The position numbers and the translations under genes are program-made. Below, piece after piece: positions 1-7,453 of a stretch of DNA of 7,731 nucleotides; the stretch's first letter is position 1; each line of letters starts with the position of its first letter. The stretch covers positions 1-7,731 of the forward strand of contig JALWYP010000101.1 of NCBI GenBank assembly GCA_026992695.1. The letters run 5' to 3'. Below the pieces are notes generated by a model. That model made no database searches. It was not told where the DNA came from and saw only the letters and a list, made by a program, of their open reading frames with translations. The DNA comes from Flavobacteriaceae bacterium (GTDB lineage Bacteria; Bacteroidota; Bacteroidia; Flavobacteriales; Flavobacteriaceae).

Positions 1-19
1 TTTGTTTTCAATCATCAAT

Positions 20-51
20 TAAAAAAAATTGAAATCAAATTTAATTTTCAA
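20..51 (-). terminator. Possible weak terminator after odhB
   Basis: Read on the minus strand, just downstream of the odhB stop, there is an inverted repeat TTGAAA (complement of 46-51) and TTTCAA (complement of 29-34) with an 11-nt loop, followed by a run of eight T (complement of 21-28). The stem has only one G-C pair, so it would be weak. Position and T-run fit an intrinsic terminator for the odhA-odhB unit. The surrounding DNA is so AT-rich that chance is a real alternative. Confidence 0.35.
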
Positions 52-59
52 AAAATCTC

Positions 60-1271
60 TTAGAGCTCTAAAGCTTTTTTAATATCGCCGTTCATTAATA
101 ATTCTACCGGATTTTCAAGAGCTTCTTTTACAGCTACAAGAAATCCAACAGATTCACGCCCGTCGATAATTCGGTGGTCATAAGACAAAGCAACATACAT
201 AATGGGTTTAATTTCAACTTTTCCGTTTATTGCCACAGGACGCTCCACAATATTGTGCATTCCTAAAATACCACTTTGTGGGGGATTGATAATAGGAGTG
301 GATAGCATACTACCAAAAACGCCTCCGTTAGAAATGGTAAAGGTTCCGCCGGTCATTTCATCTACTGTAATTTGTCCGTCTCTTGCACGTATTGCCAACC
401 GCTTTACTTCGCTTTCTACGCCTCTAAAACTTAGGTTTTCGGCATTTCTAATAACTGGAACCATTAATCCTTTGGGTCCGGAAACAGCAATAGAAATATC
501 TTTAAAATCGTAGGTTATTTTATAATCTCCGTCTATCATCGAGTTAACATCGGGATATAAGTCTAAGGCTCTCACAATTGCTAACGTAAAAAACGACATA
601 AAACCAAGACTAACACCGTGTTTTTCTTTAAAAGTTTCTTTGTATTGTTTTCTAATATCAAAAATGGGTTGCATATTTACCTCGTTAAACGTGGTAAGCA
701 TAGCTGTTTGGTTTTTGGCATCTACCAATCTTTCGGCTACTTTACGTCGTAGCATAGATAGTTTTTTGCGAGTAGAAGTGCGTTTTCCTGTTCCCGGTGT
801 TCCCATAGAAGGCGTTGCATTAAGCGCATCTGCTTTAGTGATTCTACCGTCTTTACCGGTTCCTTTTATTTGTGAAACATCCAATTTTTTTTCTTCAATA
901 ATTTTTCGTGCGGCAGGGGAAGGAGTCCCGGTTGCATAATTTTGTTTTTCCGGTTCTTGCTTGGGTGCTTCTTGTATTGGTTTTTCAGAATCGGGTTTAG
1001 TCGTTTCTTTTGTTGAAACACTTTCGGTTTTTTTTGCTTCGGTGTCGATAAGACAAACTACTTCACCCACAGCAACCACGTCACCTTCTTCTGCTTTAAG
1101 TGTAATAATACCGCTTTCTTCAGCCGGTAATTCAAGCGTAGCTTTGTCGCTATCTACTTCGGCAATGGGTTGGTCTTTTTCTACCCAATCGCCATCTTCT
1201 ACCAGCCATTGTGCTATTTCTACTTCGGTGATGGACTCTCCCGGTGAGGGAACTTTCATTTCTAAAGCCAT
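60..1271 (-). CDS. odhB: 2-oxoglutarate dehydrogenase E2, dihydrolipoyllysine succinyltransferase
   Basis: This is the E2 core of the cytoplasmic 2-oxoglutarate dehydrogenase complex. It transfers the succinyl group from lipoyl-lysine to CoA in the TCA cycle. The 403-aa product has one N-terminal lipoyl domain (about 2-77) with the DSDKATLEL motif and lipoyl-lysine K43. A Thr/Lys/Glu/Pro/Gln-rich flexible linker (about 78-115) follows, then a peripheral subunit-binding domain (about 116-150, [12 protein letters not shown] and GRITKADAL). The C-terminal catalytic domain (about 170-403) carries SYDHRIIDG at 363-371, with catalytic H366 and D370. Length and domain order are those of a normal single-lipoyl OdhB/SucB. 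The frame is open upstream to 1319, but the start at 1271 is chosen because [13 protein letters not shown] is the family's usual N-terminus; the longer form would overlap odhA and add a basic tail. The leader is purine-rich (GAAAAGAAAAAATAACGAT) rather than a true Shine-Dalgarno. The gene lies 25 bp after odhA and is surely co-transcribed. A pyruvate-specific E2 is less likely given the odhA neighbour. Confidence 0.97.
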   Translation of the reverse strand: MALEMKVPSPGESITEVEIAQWLVEDGDWVEKDQPIAEVDSDKATLELPAEESGIITLKAEEGDVVAVGEVVCLIDTEAKKTESVSTKETTKPDSEKPIQEAPKQEPEKQNYATGTPSPAARKIIEEKKLDVSQIKGTGKDGRITKADALNATPSMGTPGTGKRTSTRKKLSMLRRKVAERLVDAKNQTAMLTTFNEVNMQPIFDIRKQYKETFKEKHGVSLGFMSFFTLAIVRALDLYPDVNSMIDGDYKITYDFKDISIAVSGPKGLMVPVIRNAENLSFRGVESEVKRLAIRARDGQITVDEMTGGTFTISNGGVFGSMLSTPIINPPQSGILGMHNIVERPVAINGKVEIKPIMYVALSYDHRIIDGRESVGFLVAVKEALENPVELLMNGDIKKALEL

Positions 1272-1296
1272 ATCGTTATTTTTTCTTTTCTTTAAT

Positions 1297-4035
1297 TTAT
1301 GTTGGTGTATTAAATACACTTTCTATTACTTTGTCGTGTCTTCTTTTTGAGCGTAACGCGCTTCCGGATGCAGGAGCAGAATACAATCTTCTGCTACATA
1401 CTCTAAAGTTTTTTGCTTCTTCTAAGTGCAATAATAAATGTGAATAAGCTCCCATGTTTCTGGGTTCTTCTTGTGCCCAAACCACATCGTTTGCATTTTT
1501 ATATTTGGCAATTAGTGCTCTAATTTGATCTTTTGGTAAAGGGAATAGTTGTTCTAATCGTACCAATGCAACATCATCTCGTTTGAGTTCTTGTCTTTTT
1601 TGAAGTAAATCGTAATAAAATTTTCCCGAAACAAATACCAATGATTTTACTTTTTCGGGTTTAACCGTAGCATCATCTAGTAGCATTTTAAAACTGCCGT
1701 TGGCAAACTCTTCTTTTGAAGAAACTGCTTTGGGGTGTCGTAACAAGCTTTTTGGTGTAAAAACAATAAGCGGTTTACGGTAATTTACTTTCATTTGACG
1801 GCGTAAGATATGGTACATATTTGCCGGTGTGCTACAATTAGCAACAAACATATTATCTCTGGCGCAAAGTTGTAAGTAACGTTCGATACGAGCCGAAGAA
1901 TGTTCTGCACCTTGACCTTCGTATCCGTGGGGAAGAAGCATAACCAGACCGTTTTGTAATTTCCATTTGTCTTCGGCTGCAGAAATGTATTGATCGAGCA
2001 TGATTTGTGCTCCGTTACTAAAATCTCCAAATTGTGCTTCCCAAATAGTGAGGGTTTTGGGGCTTGCCATTGCGTACCCATATTCAAACCCAACGACTCC
2101 ATATTCAGACAACAACGAGTTATAAATATAAAATTTCCCTTTTTGATTTTTTAGTTTATTAAGTAAAATGATTTCTTCTTCGCTTTCTTCTACTTTAATA
2201 ACAGCATGGCGATGCGAAAAAGTTCCTCGTTCTACATCTTGTCCGCTAATTCTTACATCAAATCCTTCCTTGAGAAGTGTACCGTAAGCTAGCATTTCAC
2301 CCATTGCCCAGTCTAATGAGTTGGTTTCAAAATACATTTTTTTACGTGCTTCAATAAGGCGAACAATTTTTCTAAGAAATTTCTTGTCTTGAGGAAGTTG
2401 AGTTACTGCTTCAGCTATTTTATCCAATTCTTTTATATCAAAAGAAGTGTCTATTTCTTGAAGCATTTCTTCTTTATTGGCATACTGAAATCCATCCCAC
2501 TCATCTTTCATTATTTCGGTAATGACAGCATTGGATTGTTTGCGGGAATCTTCGAGGTTTTCTTCCAGTTTGTTTTTGTGTTTTACTTCTAACTGTTTGA
2601 CAAGTTTTTCATCAATAATACCTTCTTTAATCAGTTTTTCGGCATAGATATCACGGGGATTAGGATGTTTTGCAATTGCTTTGTAGAGTTTGGGTTGAGT
2701 AAAGCGTGGTTCATCTCCTTCGTTATGACCATATTTTCGGTAGCCTAATAAATCAATAAATACATCTTTTCCAAATTCCATTCTAAAATCCAAGGCAAAA
2801 AACATAGCGTGTACGACTGCTTCAACATCATCGGCATTAACGTGAAGCACCGGAGAGAGGGTTACCTTTCCTACATCTGTGCAATAAGTAGAGGATCTGC
2901 CATCTAGGTAATTTGTAGTAAAGCCTATTTGATTATTAATCACAATATGAATGGTTCCTCCGGTTTTATAACCGTCTAATTGAGCCATTTGTATTACTTC
3001 GTAAACGACACCTTGCCCGGCAATAGCGGCATCACCATGTACAACAATAGGGAGCACTTTTTTGGTGTCCGGTTGGTATTTTCTGTCTTGTTTAGCCCTA
3101 CTAATTCCTTCTACCACAGCACCTACAGTTTCTAGGTGGGAAGGGTTGGGAGCGATGTTGAGTTGAATGTCGTTTCCGTTATCAGTGGTACGATTAGATG
3201 TCCATCCCAAGTGGTATTTTACATCTCCATCAAAAATATCTTGGGCATAGTCTTTTCCGTCAAACTCGCTAAAGATATCCATTGCTCTTTTTCCAAAAAT
3301 ATTGGTTAAAGTACTCAGACGACCACGGTGCGCCATACCCATTACAAATTCTTTCACACCTTTTCTTGAAGCTTTTTCAATAAGCGCATCTAGTGCCGGA
3401 ATAAAACTTTCTCCTCCTTCTAATGAAAAACGCTTTTGCCCAACATATTTGGTGTGAAGAAAGTTTTCAAACGCAACCGCTTCTGTTAGTTTATTGAGGA
3501 GGTGAATTTTTTGTTCGGGAGTAAATCGAGGGTGATTATCGTTTCTATTTAATCTATTTTGAATCCAATCAATTACTTCCGGTTGTCTGATGTACATATA
3601 TTCAATCCCAATAGAATCACAATAAATGCGTTCTAGATGAGATATTATTTTTTTCAAGGGAGCTTCTCCAATACCTATTATTTCCCCGGCTTTAAATTTT
3701 AGAGGCAAGTCTTCTTTGGTTAACCCAAAATTTTCGATATCCAAGGTTGGTGTGTACTTTCTTCGGTCACGCACCGGATTGGTTTTTGTAAATAAATGCC
3801 CTCTAGTACGGTAGCCGTCAATAAGTTTAATTACTTTAAACTCTTTGGTTACGTGTTCGGGGATTTGTTGAGAAATGCCTAACTCTTCTAGTGTGCCGTT
3901 TTCAATACCAAAATCAAATCCTTGAAAAAAGGCTCTCCAGCTAGGCTCTATACTATCCGGATAGGTAAGGTATTTATCATACAATTCTGCCAGATACTCC
4001 GGGTGTACGGCATTGAGAAACGAATATTTATCCAT
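1297..4035 (-). CDS. odhA: 2-oxoglutarate dehydrogenase E1 component
   Basis: This is the thiamine-diphosphate-dependent E1 subunit that decarboxylates 2-oxoglutarate and passes the succinyl group to the lipoyl domain of E2. The 912-aa product is close to the length of E. coli SucA. The N-terminal segment (about 1-45, [18 protein letters not shown]) matches the E2/E3-contacting tail. GMAHRGRLS at 233-241 holds the active-site His236, and NPSHLE at 297-302 holds His300. The ThDP/Mg site runs from [13 protein letters not shown] (334-346) to NNQIGFTTN (367-375). [10 protein letters not shown] lies at 434-443. The C-terminal transketolase-like part has [14 protein letters not shown] (703-716), EEPRNMGAY (856-864) and APASGS (887-892). 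No key residue appears to be missing. The start at 4035 has a -7-like element about 40 bp upstream, and odhB follows directly, giving an odhA-odhB operon. The E3 subunit (lpd) is not encoded here. Confidence 0.98.
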   Translation of the reverse strand: MDKYSFLNAVHPEYLAELYDKYLTYPDSIEPSWRAFFQGFDFGIENGTLEELGISQQIPEHVTKEFKVIKLIDGYRTRGHLFTKTNPVRDRRKYTPTLDIENFGLTKEDLPLKFKAGEIIGIGEAPLKKIISHLERIYCDSIGIEYMYIRQPEVIDWIQNRLNRNDNHPRFTPEQKIHLLNKLTEAVAFENFLHTKYVGQKRFSLEGGESFIPALDALIEKASRKGVKEFVMGMAHRGRLSTLTNIFGKRAMDIFSEFDGKDYAQDIFDGDVKYHLGWTSNRTTDNGNDIQLNIAPNPSHLETVGAVVEGISRAKQDRKYQPDTKKVLPIVVHGDAAIAGQGVVYEVIQMAQLDGYKTGGTIHIVINNQIGFTTNYLDGRSSTYCTDVGKVTLSPVLHVNADDVEAVVHAMFFALDFRMEFGKDVFIDLLGYRKYGHNEGDEPRFTQPKLYKAIAKHPNPRDIYAEKLIKEGIIDEKLVKQLEVKHKNKLEENLEDSRKQSNAVITEIMKDEWDGFQYANKEEMLQEIDTSFDIKELDKIAEAVTQLPQDKKFLRKIVRLIEARKKMYFETNSLDWAMGEMLAYGTLLKEGFDVRISGQDVERGTFSHRHAVIKVEESEEEIILLNKLKNQKGKFYIYNSLLSEYGVVGFEYGYAMASPKTLTIWEAQFGDFSNGAQIMLDQYISAAEDKWKLQNGLVMLLPHGYEGQGAEHSSARIERYLQLCARDNMFVANCSTPANMYHILRRQMKVNYRKPLIVFTPKSLLRHPKAVSSKEEFANGSFKMLLDDATVKPEKVKSLVFVSGKFYYDLLQKRQELKRDDVALVRLEQLFPLPKDQIRALIAKYKNANDVVWAQEEPRNMGAYSHLLLHLEEAKNFRVCSRRLYSAPASGSALRSKRRHDKVIESVFNTPT

Positions 4036-4076
4036 AAAACGGAAACAAAGTACTAATTAGTTACAAAAAAACGTTG

Positions 4077-4084
4077 CAAAAATA
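4077..4084 (-). promoter_or_regulatory. Putative -7 promoter element for odhA-odhB
   Basis: The minus strand reads TATTTTTG, a full match to the Bacteroidota -7 consensus TAnnTTTG. It is followed by CA, as in the hflX element TACCTTTGCA. Transcription would begin near 4070, giving a leader of about 35 nt. I see no convincing -33 TTTG at the normal spacing, so the match may partly reflect the AT-rich context. Confidence 0.5.
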
Positions 4085-4117
4085 CAATAAATCTATAAAC
4101 CGATGAGATTTGTTTTG

Positions 4118-4125
4118 TATATTTA
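4118..4125 (+). promoter_or_regulatory. Weak candidate -7 element for the barrel gene
   Basis: TATATTTA differs from TAnnTTTG only in the last base and is followed by GCA, as in the other promoters here. It sits 26 bp before the ATG at 4152, a suitable distance. There is no clear -33 box. The 116-bp gap between the two divergent starts would then hold back-to-back promoters for odhA and the barrel gene. Confidence 0.3.
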
Positions 4126-4151
4126 GCACTGTATAACAAATTTTTAATAAA

Positions 4152-4682
4152 ATGAAAATAGCTTTTTTAAAAACAAGGATTGTTCTTGTGTTATTTTTTA
4201 TAAGTGTTTTTTCTTCAACAATTTTAGCGCAAGAAAAACAAAAATCTAACTTTTGGTCGCATGTGCGGTTTGGTGGTGGTATTGGGCTTAGTTTTGGTAA
4301 CGGATTTTTTAGCGGGACGTTGGCACCGAGCGCTGTTTATGATGTAAACAAAAAATTTTCGGTGGGGTTGGGATTAAACGGCACCTATAACAAACAAAAA
4401 AACGTGTACAGTTCCACTATACTTGGCGGAAGTGTTATTTCGCTTTTTAATGTTATTGATGTGTTGCAACTTTCTGCCGAGTTTGAGGCACTTAATGTTA
4501 ACCGAAAATATGAAACCAATTTAGGTCTAGCTAACGATAATTATTTATATCCGGCGTTGTTTCTGGGAGCAGGGTATCGATCCGGAGGTGTAACTTTTGG
4601 GATGCGATATGATGTGTTGTATGATAAAAACAAAAGCATTTATGCCAGTGCTTTCTTACCCTTTGTAAGGGTTTATTTTTAA
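4152..4682 (+). CDS. Small outer-membrane beta-barrel-like protein of unknown function
   Basis: The 176-aa product begins with a Sec signal peptide: basic MKIAFLKTR, then a hydrophobic stretch to about residue 24, with likely signal peptidase I cleavage after STILAQ (about 27). No lipobox Cys is present. The mature part alternates polar and hydrophobic residues with many Gly and aromatic positions (FGGGIGLSFGNGF, YDVNKKFSVGLGLNGTY, LFLGAGYRSGGVTFGMRYD). It ends in an aromatic-rich strand, FVRVYF, with a terminal Phe as in BAM-assembled barrels. About eight short strands would fit. The likely location is the outer membrane, but substrate and role are unknown. It diverges from odhA. From memory, close flavobacterial homologues with this position are sometimes labelled alpha-ketoglutarate decarboxylase. 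Nothing in the sequence supports an enzyme: there is no ThDP or lipoyl motif, and the protein is exported. That name is probably carried over from the neighbour. Confidence 0.85.
   Translation: MKIAFLKTRIVLVLFFISVFSSTILAQEKQKSNFWSHVRFGGGIGLSFGNGFFSGTLAPSAVYDVNKKFSVGLGLNGTYNKQKNVYSSTILGGSVISLFNVIDVLQLSAEFEALNVNRKYETNLGLANDNYLYPALFLGAGYRSGGVTFGMRYDVLYDKNKSIYASAFLPFVRVYF
4658..4680 (+). terminator. Intrinsic terminator inside the 3' end of the barrel gene
   Basis: ACCCTT (4658-4663) and AAGGGT (4667-4672) form a perfect 6-bp stem, with three G-C pairs, around a TGT loop. The tract TTATTTTT follows (4673-4680) and runs into the TAA stop at 4680-4682. It is oriented to stop plus-strand transcripts; the minus-strand reading has no T-run after the stem. 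The hairpin encodes the last residues of the protein (PFVRV), so coding and termination signals overlap. Only 13 bp separate this gene from the convergent gene's stop. Confidence 0.6.
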
Positions 4683-4695
4683 TGTTAAAACAACT

Positions 4696-5055
4696 TTAGT
4701 TAGAGCGATATTTGTTTCGCATCCATACTTTTTGCCATTGCCTAAATACAATTAGGTAGGTCACTTTTTCAATGTAAAGGGAAGTATCTTTGGTAGTAAG
4801 TTGTCTTATTTTTTCTTCAGAAACATCAATGGCATACAACAGATTTAAAAATGTTGAAAAATCGTGATGGATGGTTTCATCAATTATCCTAACAAGCTGT
4901 TTTGTTAAATCATTTGCAGCTAGGTTTGGCTGTAAAACCACGTCCATCCCTGCTCTAGCAAAATCTTTATTTAATTGTAATAATAGTTGCTTGTAAAGTG
5001 TTTCTTTCTTGCTCTGCAAAAAGATTTCGTTAAGGGTTGCGGGCTTATTGTTCAT
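4696..5055 (-). CDS. Conserved-looking hypothetical protein, 119 aa
   Basis: I cannot assign a function. The 119-aa product has no signal peptide, no membrane segment and no metal-binding or nucleotide-binding motif that I recognise. It looks mainly helical and amphipathic: a first helix around 9-35 (LNEIFLQSKKETLYKQLLLQ), a middle part with DLTKQLVRIIDETIHH and FLNLLYAIDVSEEKIRQL, and a basic, aromatic C-terminus (VFRQWQKVWMRNKYRSN). The LLYxIDVSE pattern looks like a small flavobacterial protein family known only as hypothetical. Its ATG lies inside the end of the upstream EEP-family gene, overlapping by 11 bp (5045-5055), so the two are very likely one transcript with coupled translation. 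It converges on the barrel gene with a 13-bp gap. Confidence 0.85.
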   Translation of the reverse strand: MNNKPATLNEIFLQSKKETLYKQLLLQLNKDFARAGMDVVLQPNLAANDLTKQLVRIIDETIHHDFSTFLNLLYAIDVSEEKIRQLTTKDTSLYIEKVTYLIVFRQWQKVWMRNKYRSN

Positions 5056-6010
5056 CTTTTTTTATCGAAAAAATACCATATACCGGAAAATGATCGCTAT
5101 AACCACCTAAATATTTATTACCTACATAGGTTCTATAGGGATTTCCTTTGTACTTTCCGGAATATTCTTGAACCAATTTTTTATCAAAAATTTTAGCTTC
5201 TTCAAACCGGAAGACATTACCATGTTGTTGTAAAAAATTAGTAGAAACCATAATTTGGTCAAATAAATTCCACTCGCCATGGTAATTTAAACTTCCTTCG
5301 TATTTGGTTAAAAGTAGTTCCATTGGGTTGTACAACAAATCTTTACTAAGTAGTTGTATGCTTTTACTTTTTGGGTCGTCATTAAAATCGCCAATGACCA
5401 CTATTTTTGCCTGTGAATCTTCATTTAGTATAGCAGAAATTATCTCGATATTTTTACGCGCGGCAGCTTCTCTTTTATACGAAGTTTTTTCGGCGCCATC
5501 ACGCCGTGAGGGCCAATGATTTACTAAAAGGTGTACCGTTTGTTTTTGAAGGTGGAGTTTTACATATAAAATATCTCGAGTATAATCTCTTTCGCCCTCG
5601 GTGTTATTTACCAGAAGTTCAAAGGTTTTACTTTCTAAAACACTACTGTATTTTTTTCGGTATAATAGTGCGGTATCGATACCGCGTTCATCGGGAGAAT
5701 TAAAATGTACAAAACCGTAATCTTTATCTTTTAAAAAGCCGGTATTTGTTAAATCTTCCAAAACTTTTTTGTTTTCTACTTCGGCTACCCCAATTAAAAC
5801 CGGAGGATGATTAATTTCCTCAAAACCGATTTGAGAAATAACACGGGCGAGTTTTTGTAGTTTATTAGCATACTTTTCTTGATTCCATTCTTTATCAGAT
5901 TTGGGTGTAAAATCATCATCTAACGTGTTAGGGTTATTTACTGTATCAAATAAATTTTCAAGGTTGTAAAACGCAAATGTGAAGTAATTAAACTCTTTTG
6001 AAGTGTACAT
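5045..6010 (-). CDS. Endonuclease/exonuclease/phosphatase (EEP) family protein
   Basis: The 321-aa product is a complete EEP-fold (DNase I-like) hydrolase, a family of metal-dependent enzymes that cleave phosphodiester or phosphate ester bonds in nucleic acids, lipids or nucleotides. Visible motifs in order are FYNLENLFD (14-22, with the conserved Asn), GVAEVENK (74-81, metal-binding Glu), ERGIDTALLY (108-117), VNHWPSRR (163-170, catalytic His165), VVIGDFNDDP (204-213, Asp208 and Asn210), WNLFDQIMVS (247-256) and GGYSDHFPVY (302-311, the SDH motif with catalytic His307). All expected catalytic residues appear intact. There is no signal peptide, so it is probably cytoplasmic, unlike secreted nucleases of this fold. 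Substrate cannot be read from the sequence. The neighbouring 119-aa gene overlaps its stop. A TATATTTG element lies 22 bp before the start. Confidence 0.93.
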   Translation of the reverse strand: MYTSKEFNYFTFAFYNLENLFDTVNNPNTLDDDFTPKSDKEWNQEKYANKLQKLARVISQIGFEEINHPPVLIGVAEVENKKVLEDLTNTGFLKDKDYGFVHFNSPDERGIDTALLYRKKYSSVLESKTFELLVNNTEGERDYTRDILYVKLHLQKQTVHLLVNHWPSRRDGAEKTSYKREAAARKNIEIISAILNEDSQAKIVVIGDFNDDPKSKSIQLLSKDLLYNPMELLLTKYEGSLNYHGEWNLFDQIMVSTNFLQQHGNVFRFEEAKIFDKKLVQEYSGKYKGNPYRTYVGNKYLGGYSDHFPVYGIFSIKKDEQ

Positions 6011-6032
6011 TTTTTAACTATATAATTCAAAA

Positions 6033-6040
6033 CAAATATA
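6033..6040 (-). promoter_or_regulatory. Putative -7 promoter element for the EEP gene pair
   Basis: The minus strand reads TATATTTG, a full match to TAnnTTTG, ending 22 bp before the ATG at 6010. A TTTTG on the same strand (complement of 6065-6069) could be the -33 box, but the 24-bp spacing is longer than usual. The expected leader is under 20 nt. Confidence 0.5.
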
Positions 6041-6074
6041 ACGTATTAAGAACAGAATTGACTACAAAATAATA

Positions 6075-6108
6075 GTACTTTTAAACTCACTTCTTATTCT
6101 TACCTTTG
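6075..6108 (+). promoter_or_regulatory. Putative promoter of hflX
   Basis: TACCTTTG at 6101-6108 matches the Bacteroidota -7 consensus TAnnTTTG, and GTACTTTTA at 6075-6083 lies 17 bp upstream in the -33 position. The same nine bases sit at the same place before the gene at 7454. The -7 element ends only 12 bp before the ATG, so the leader would be just a few bases long, too short for a Shine-Dalgarno. Confidence 0.6.
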
Positions 6109-6120
6109 CAGTTGTAAATT

Positions 6121-7323
6121 ATGATAGAAAAAAACAACATAGCATACGAAAAAGCGATTTTAGTAGGAATAATTACTCAAAAACAAGACGCTGTTAAATC
6201 GGAAGAATATCTGGACGAGCTAGAATTTCTTGCTCATACTGCAGGAGCCGAAGTATTAAAGCGGTTTGTTCAGAAAATGGATATCCCCAACCCAAAAACG
6301 TTTATTGGAACCGGAAAAATTGAAGAAATTAGAGTTTACATTGAAGAAAACGATGTTTCGGTAGCTATTTTTGATGACGAATTAAGTCCGGCACAGCAAA
6401 AAAATATCGAACGTATTTTACAAGTAAAGATCATAGATCGAACCAATCTTATTCTCGATATTTTTGCACAACGAGCCAAAACCAGCTATGCTCGCACTCA
6501 AGTAGAACTGGCACAATACCAATATTTACTACCCCGGCTTACCGGATTGTGGACGCACTTAGAACGGCAACGCGGAGGTATAGGAATGCGCGGACCGGGT
6601 GAAACCGAAATTGAAACCGACCGCCGTATTGTACGCGATAGAATTTCGTTACTAAAAAAGAAACTGGCAACCATAGATAAACAGATGGCTGTACAACGCG
6701 GTAATCGAGGTGCTTTGGTGCGTGTTGCTTTAGTGGGTTATACCAATGTGGGAAAATCTACCTTAATGAATGCCATTAGCAAGTCTAAAGTCTTTGCCGA
6801 AAACAAACTATTTGCCACCTTAGATACCACCGTACGAAAAGTAGTGATAGGCAATTTACCTTTCTTGTTAACCGATACGGTAGGTTTTATACGCAAACTT
6901 CCCACTCAGTTGGTAGAGTCTTTTAAAAGCACGTTGGACGAAGTTCGGGAAGCCGATTTATTGCTTCACGTTGTTGCTATTTCGCACCCTTCTTTTGAGC
7001 ATCATATAGAATCTGTAAATGCCATCTTAGACGAAATAAACGCTGCCGATAAACCGGTTTTAATGGTGTTTAATAAAATAGATGCCTATACACCCGAAAC
7101 CATAGATGAAGACGATTTGGTTACCCAAAAAACAACAGCCCATAACACATTACAAGATTGGAAAAAAACGTGGATGAACAAGCAACAAGACGCGGTTTTT
7201 ATCTCGGCATTAAACAAAGAAAACCTTGAGGAATTTAGAAAAACCGTTTATAAAAAAGTAAAAGCCATACACATAAAACGGTTTCCTTACAATCATTTTT
7301 TATACCAAGAATATGAGGAATAA
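6121..7323 (+). CDS. hflX: Ribosome-associated GTPase HflX
   Basis: HflX is a translational GTPase-superfamily protein that binds the 50S subunit and, in characterised bacteria, splits or rescues stalled ribosomes under stress. The 400-aa product is of normal length for the group. It has the N-terminal HflX-specific domain (about 10-190), including NPKTFIGTGKIEEI, the ARTQVELAQYQYLLPRL segment and the signature GGIGMRGPGETEIETDRR (152-169). The following coiled region is Arg/Lys-rich. The G domain shows G1 GYTNVGKST (206-214), G2 FATLDTTVR (231-239), G3 DTVG (252-255), G4 NKID (318-321) and G5 SALN (362-365). A short basic-aromatic C-terminus ends the protein. All GTP-binding motifs are intact. 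It appears monocistronic: the EEP gene diverges upstream, and the next gene has its own promoter. There is no hfq or hflKC nearby, unlike in enterobacteria. Confidence 0.97.
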   Translation: MIEKNNIAYEKAILVGIITQKQDAVKSEEYLDELEFLAHTAGAEVLKRFVQKMDIPNPKTFIGTGKIEEIRVYIEENDVSVAIFDDELSPAQQKNIERILQVKIIDRTNLILDIFAQRAKTSYARTQVELAQYQYLLPRLTGLWTHLERQRGGIGMRGPGETEIETDRRIVRDRISLLKKKLATIDKQMAVQRGNRGALVRVALVGYTNVGKSTLMNAISKSKVFAENKLFATLDTTVRKVVIGNLPFLLTDTVGFIRKLPTQLVESFKSTLDEVREADLLLHVVAISHPSFEHHIESVNAILDEINAADKPVLMVFNKIDAYTPETIDEDDLVTQKTTAHNTLQDWKKTWMNKQQDAVFISALNKENLEEFRKTVYKKVKAIHIKRFPYNHFLYQEYEE

Positions 7324-7356
7324 AAAAATCCTCCAAACTCATTTTTAAAGTGTTAG

Positions 7357-7391
7357 GTACTTTTACTTCCGGGATTTATTACGTATCTTTG
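7357..7391 (+). promoter_or_regulatory. Putative promoter of the secreted-protein gene
   Basis: TATCTTTG at 7384-7391 fits TAnnTTTG. GTACTTTTA at 7357-7365 stands 18 bp upstream, identical to the hflX -33 region. Transcription should start near 7397, leaving a leader of about 57 nt before the ATG at 7454. This supports transcription separate from hflX. Confidence 0.55.
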
Positions 7392-7404
7392 GTATGTAAC
7401 GGGA

Positions 7405-7423
7405 GTATTGTAGCAAGCAATAC
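7405..7423 (+). other. Small hairpin in the leader of the secreted-protein gene
   Basis: GTATTG (7405-7410) and CAATAC (7418-7423) form a perfect 6-bp inverted repeat around a 7-nt loop, within the predicted untranslated leader. No T-run follows, so it is not an intrinsic terminator. It could be an operator or an mRNA-stability element, or chance. Confidence 0.25.
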
Positions 7424-7453
7424 CTTATTTATAGAATAAAAACCTTATTACCA

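Noticed and set aside
202..1447. Plus-strand open frames opposite odhB and the odhA end
   Set aside because: They are antisense to strongly supported genes, show low-complexity hydrophobic or Ser-rich products and no family motif.
1297..1450. Possible frameshift or divergent C-terminus of odhA
   Set aside because: The end with VCSRR, APASGS and SKRRH fits the OdhA family, and the frame runs cleanly to the stop just before odhB.
1791..2592. Alternative frames inside odhA (minus 1791-2102, plus 2389-2592)
   Set aside because: The conserved odhA frame explains this stretch; the products are unstructured shadows without recognisable motifs.
4987..5703. Plus-strand frames opposite the EEP gene and the 119-aa gene
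   Set aside because: They overlap the catalytic-motif-coding frame of the EEP gene on the other strand and have no leader or motif of their own.
7315..7333. GAGGA/TCCTC inverted repeat around the hflX stop
   Set aside because: The stem is only 5 bp with an A-rich loop and no T-run after it, so it is too weak to call a terminator.
7422..7449. Direct repeat ACCTTATT at 7422-7429 and 7442-7449
   Set aside because: Two short AT-rich copies in AT-rich DNA, with no third copy and no link to a known site.
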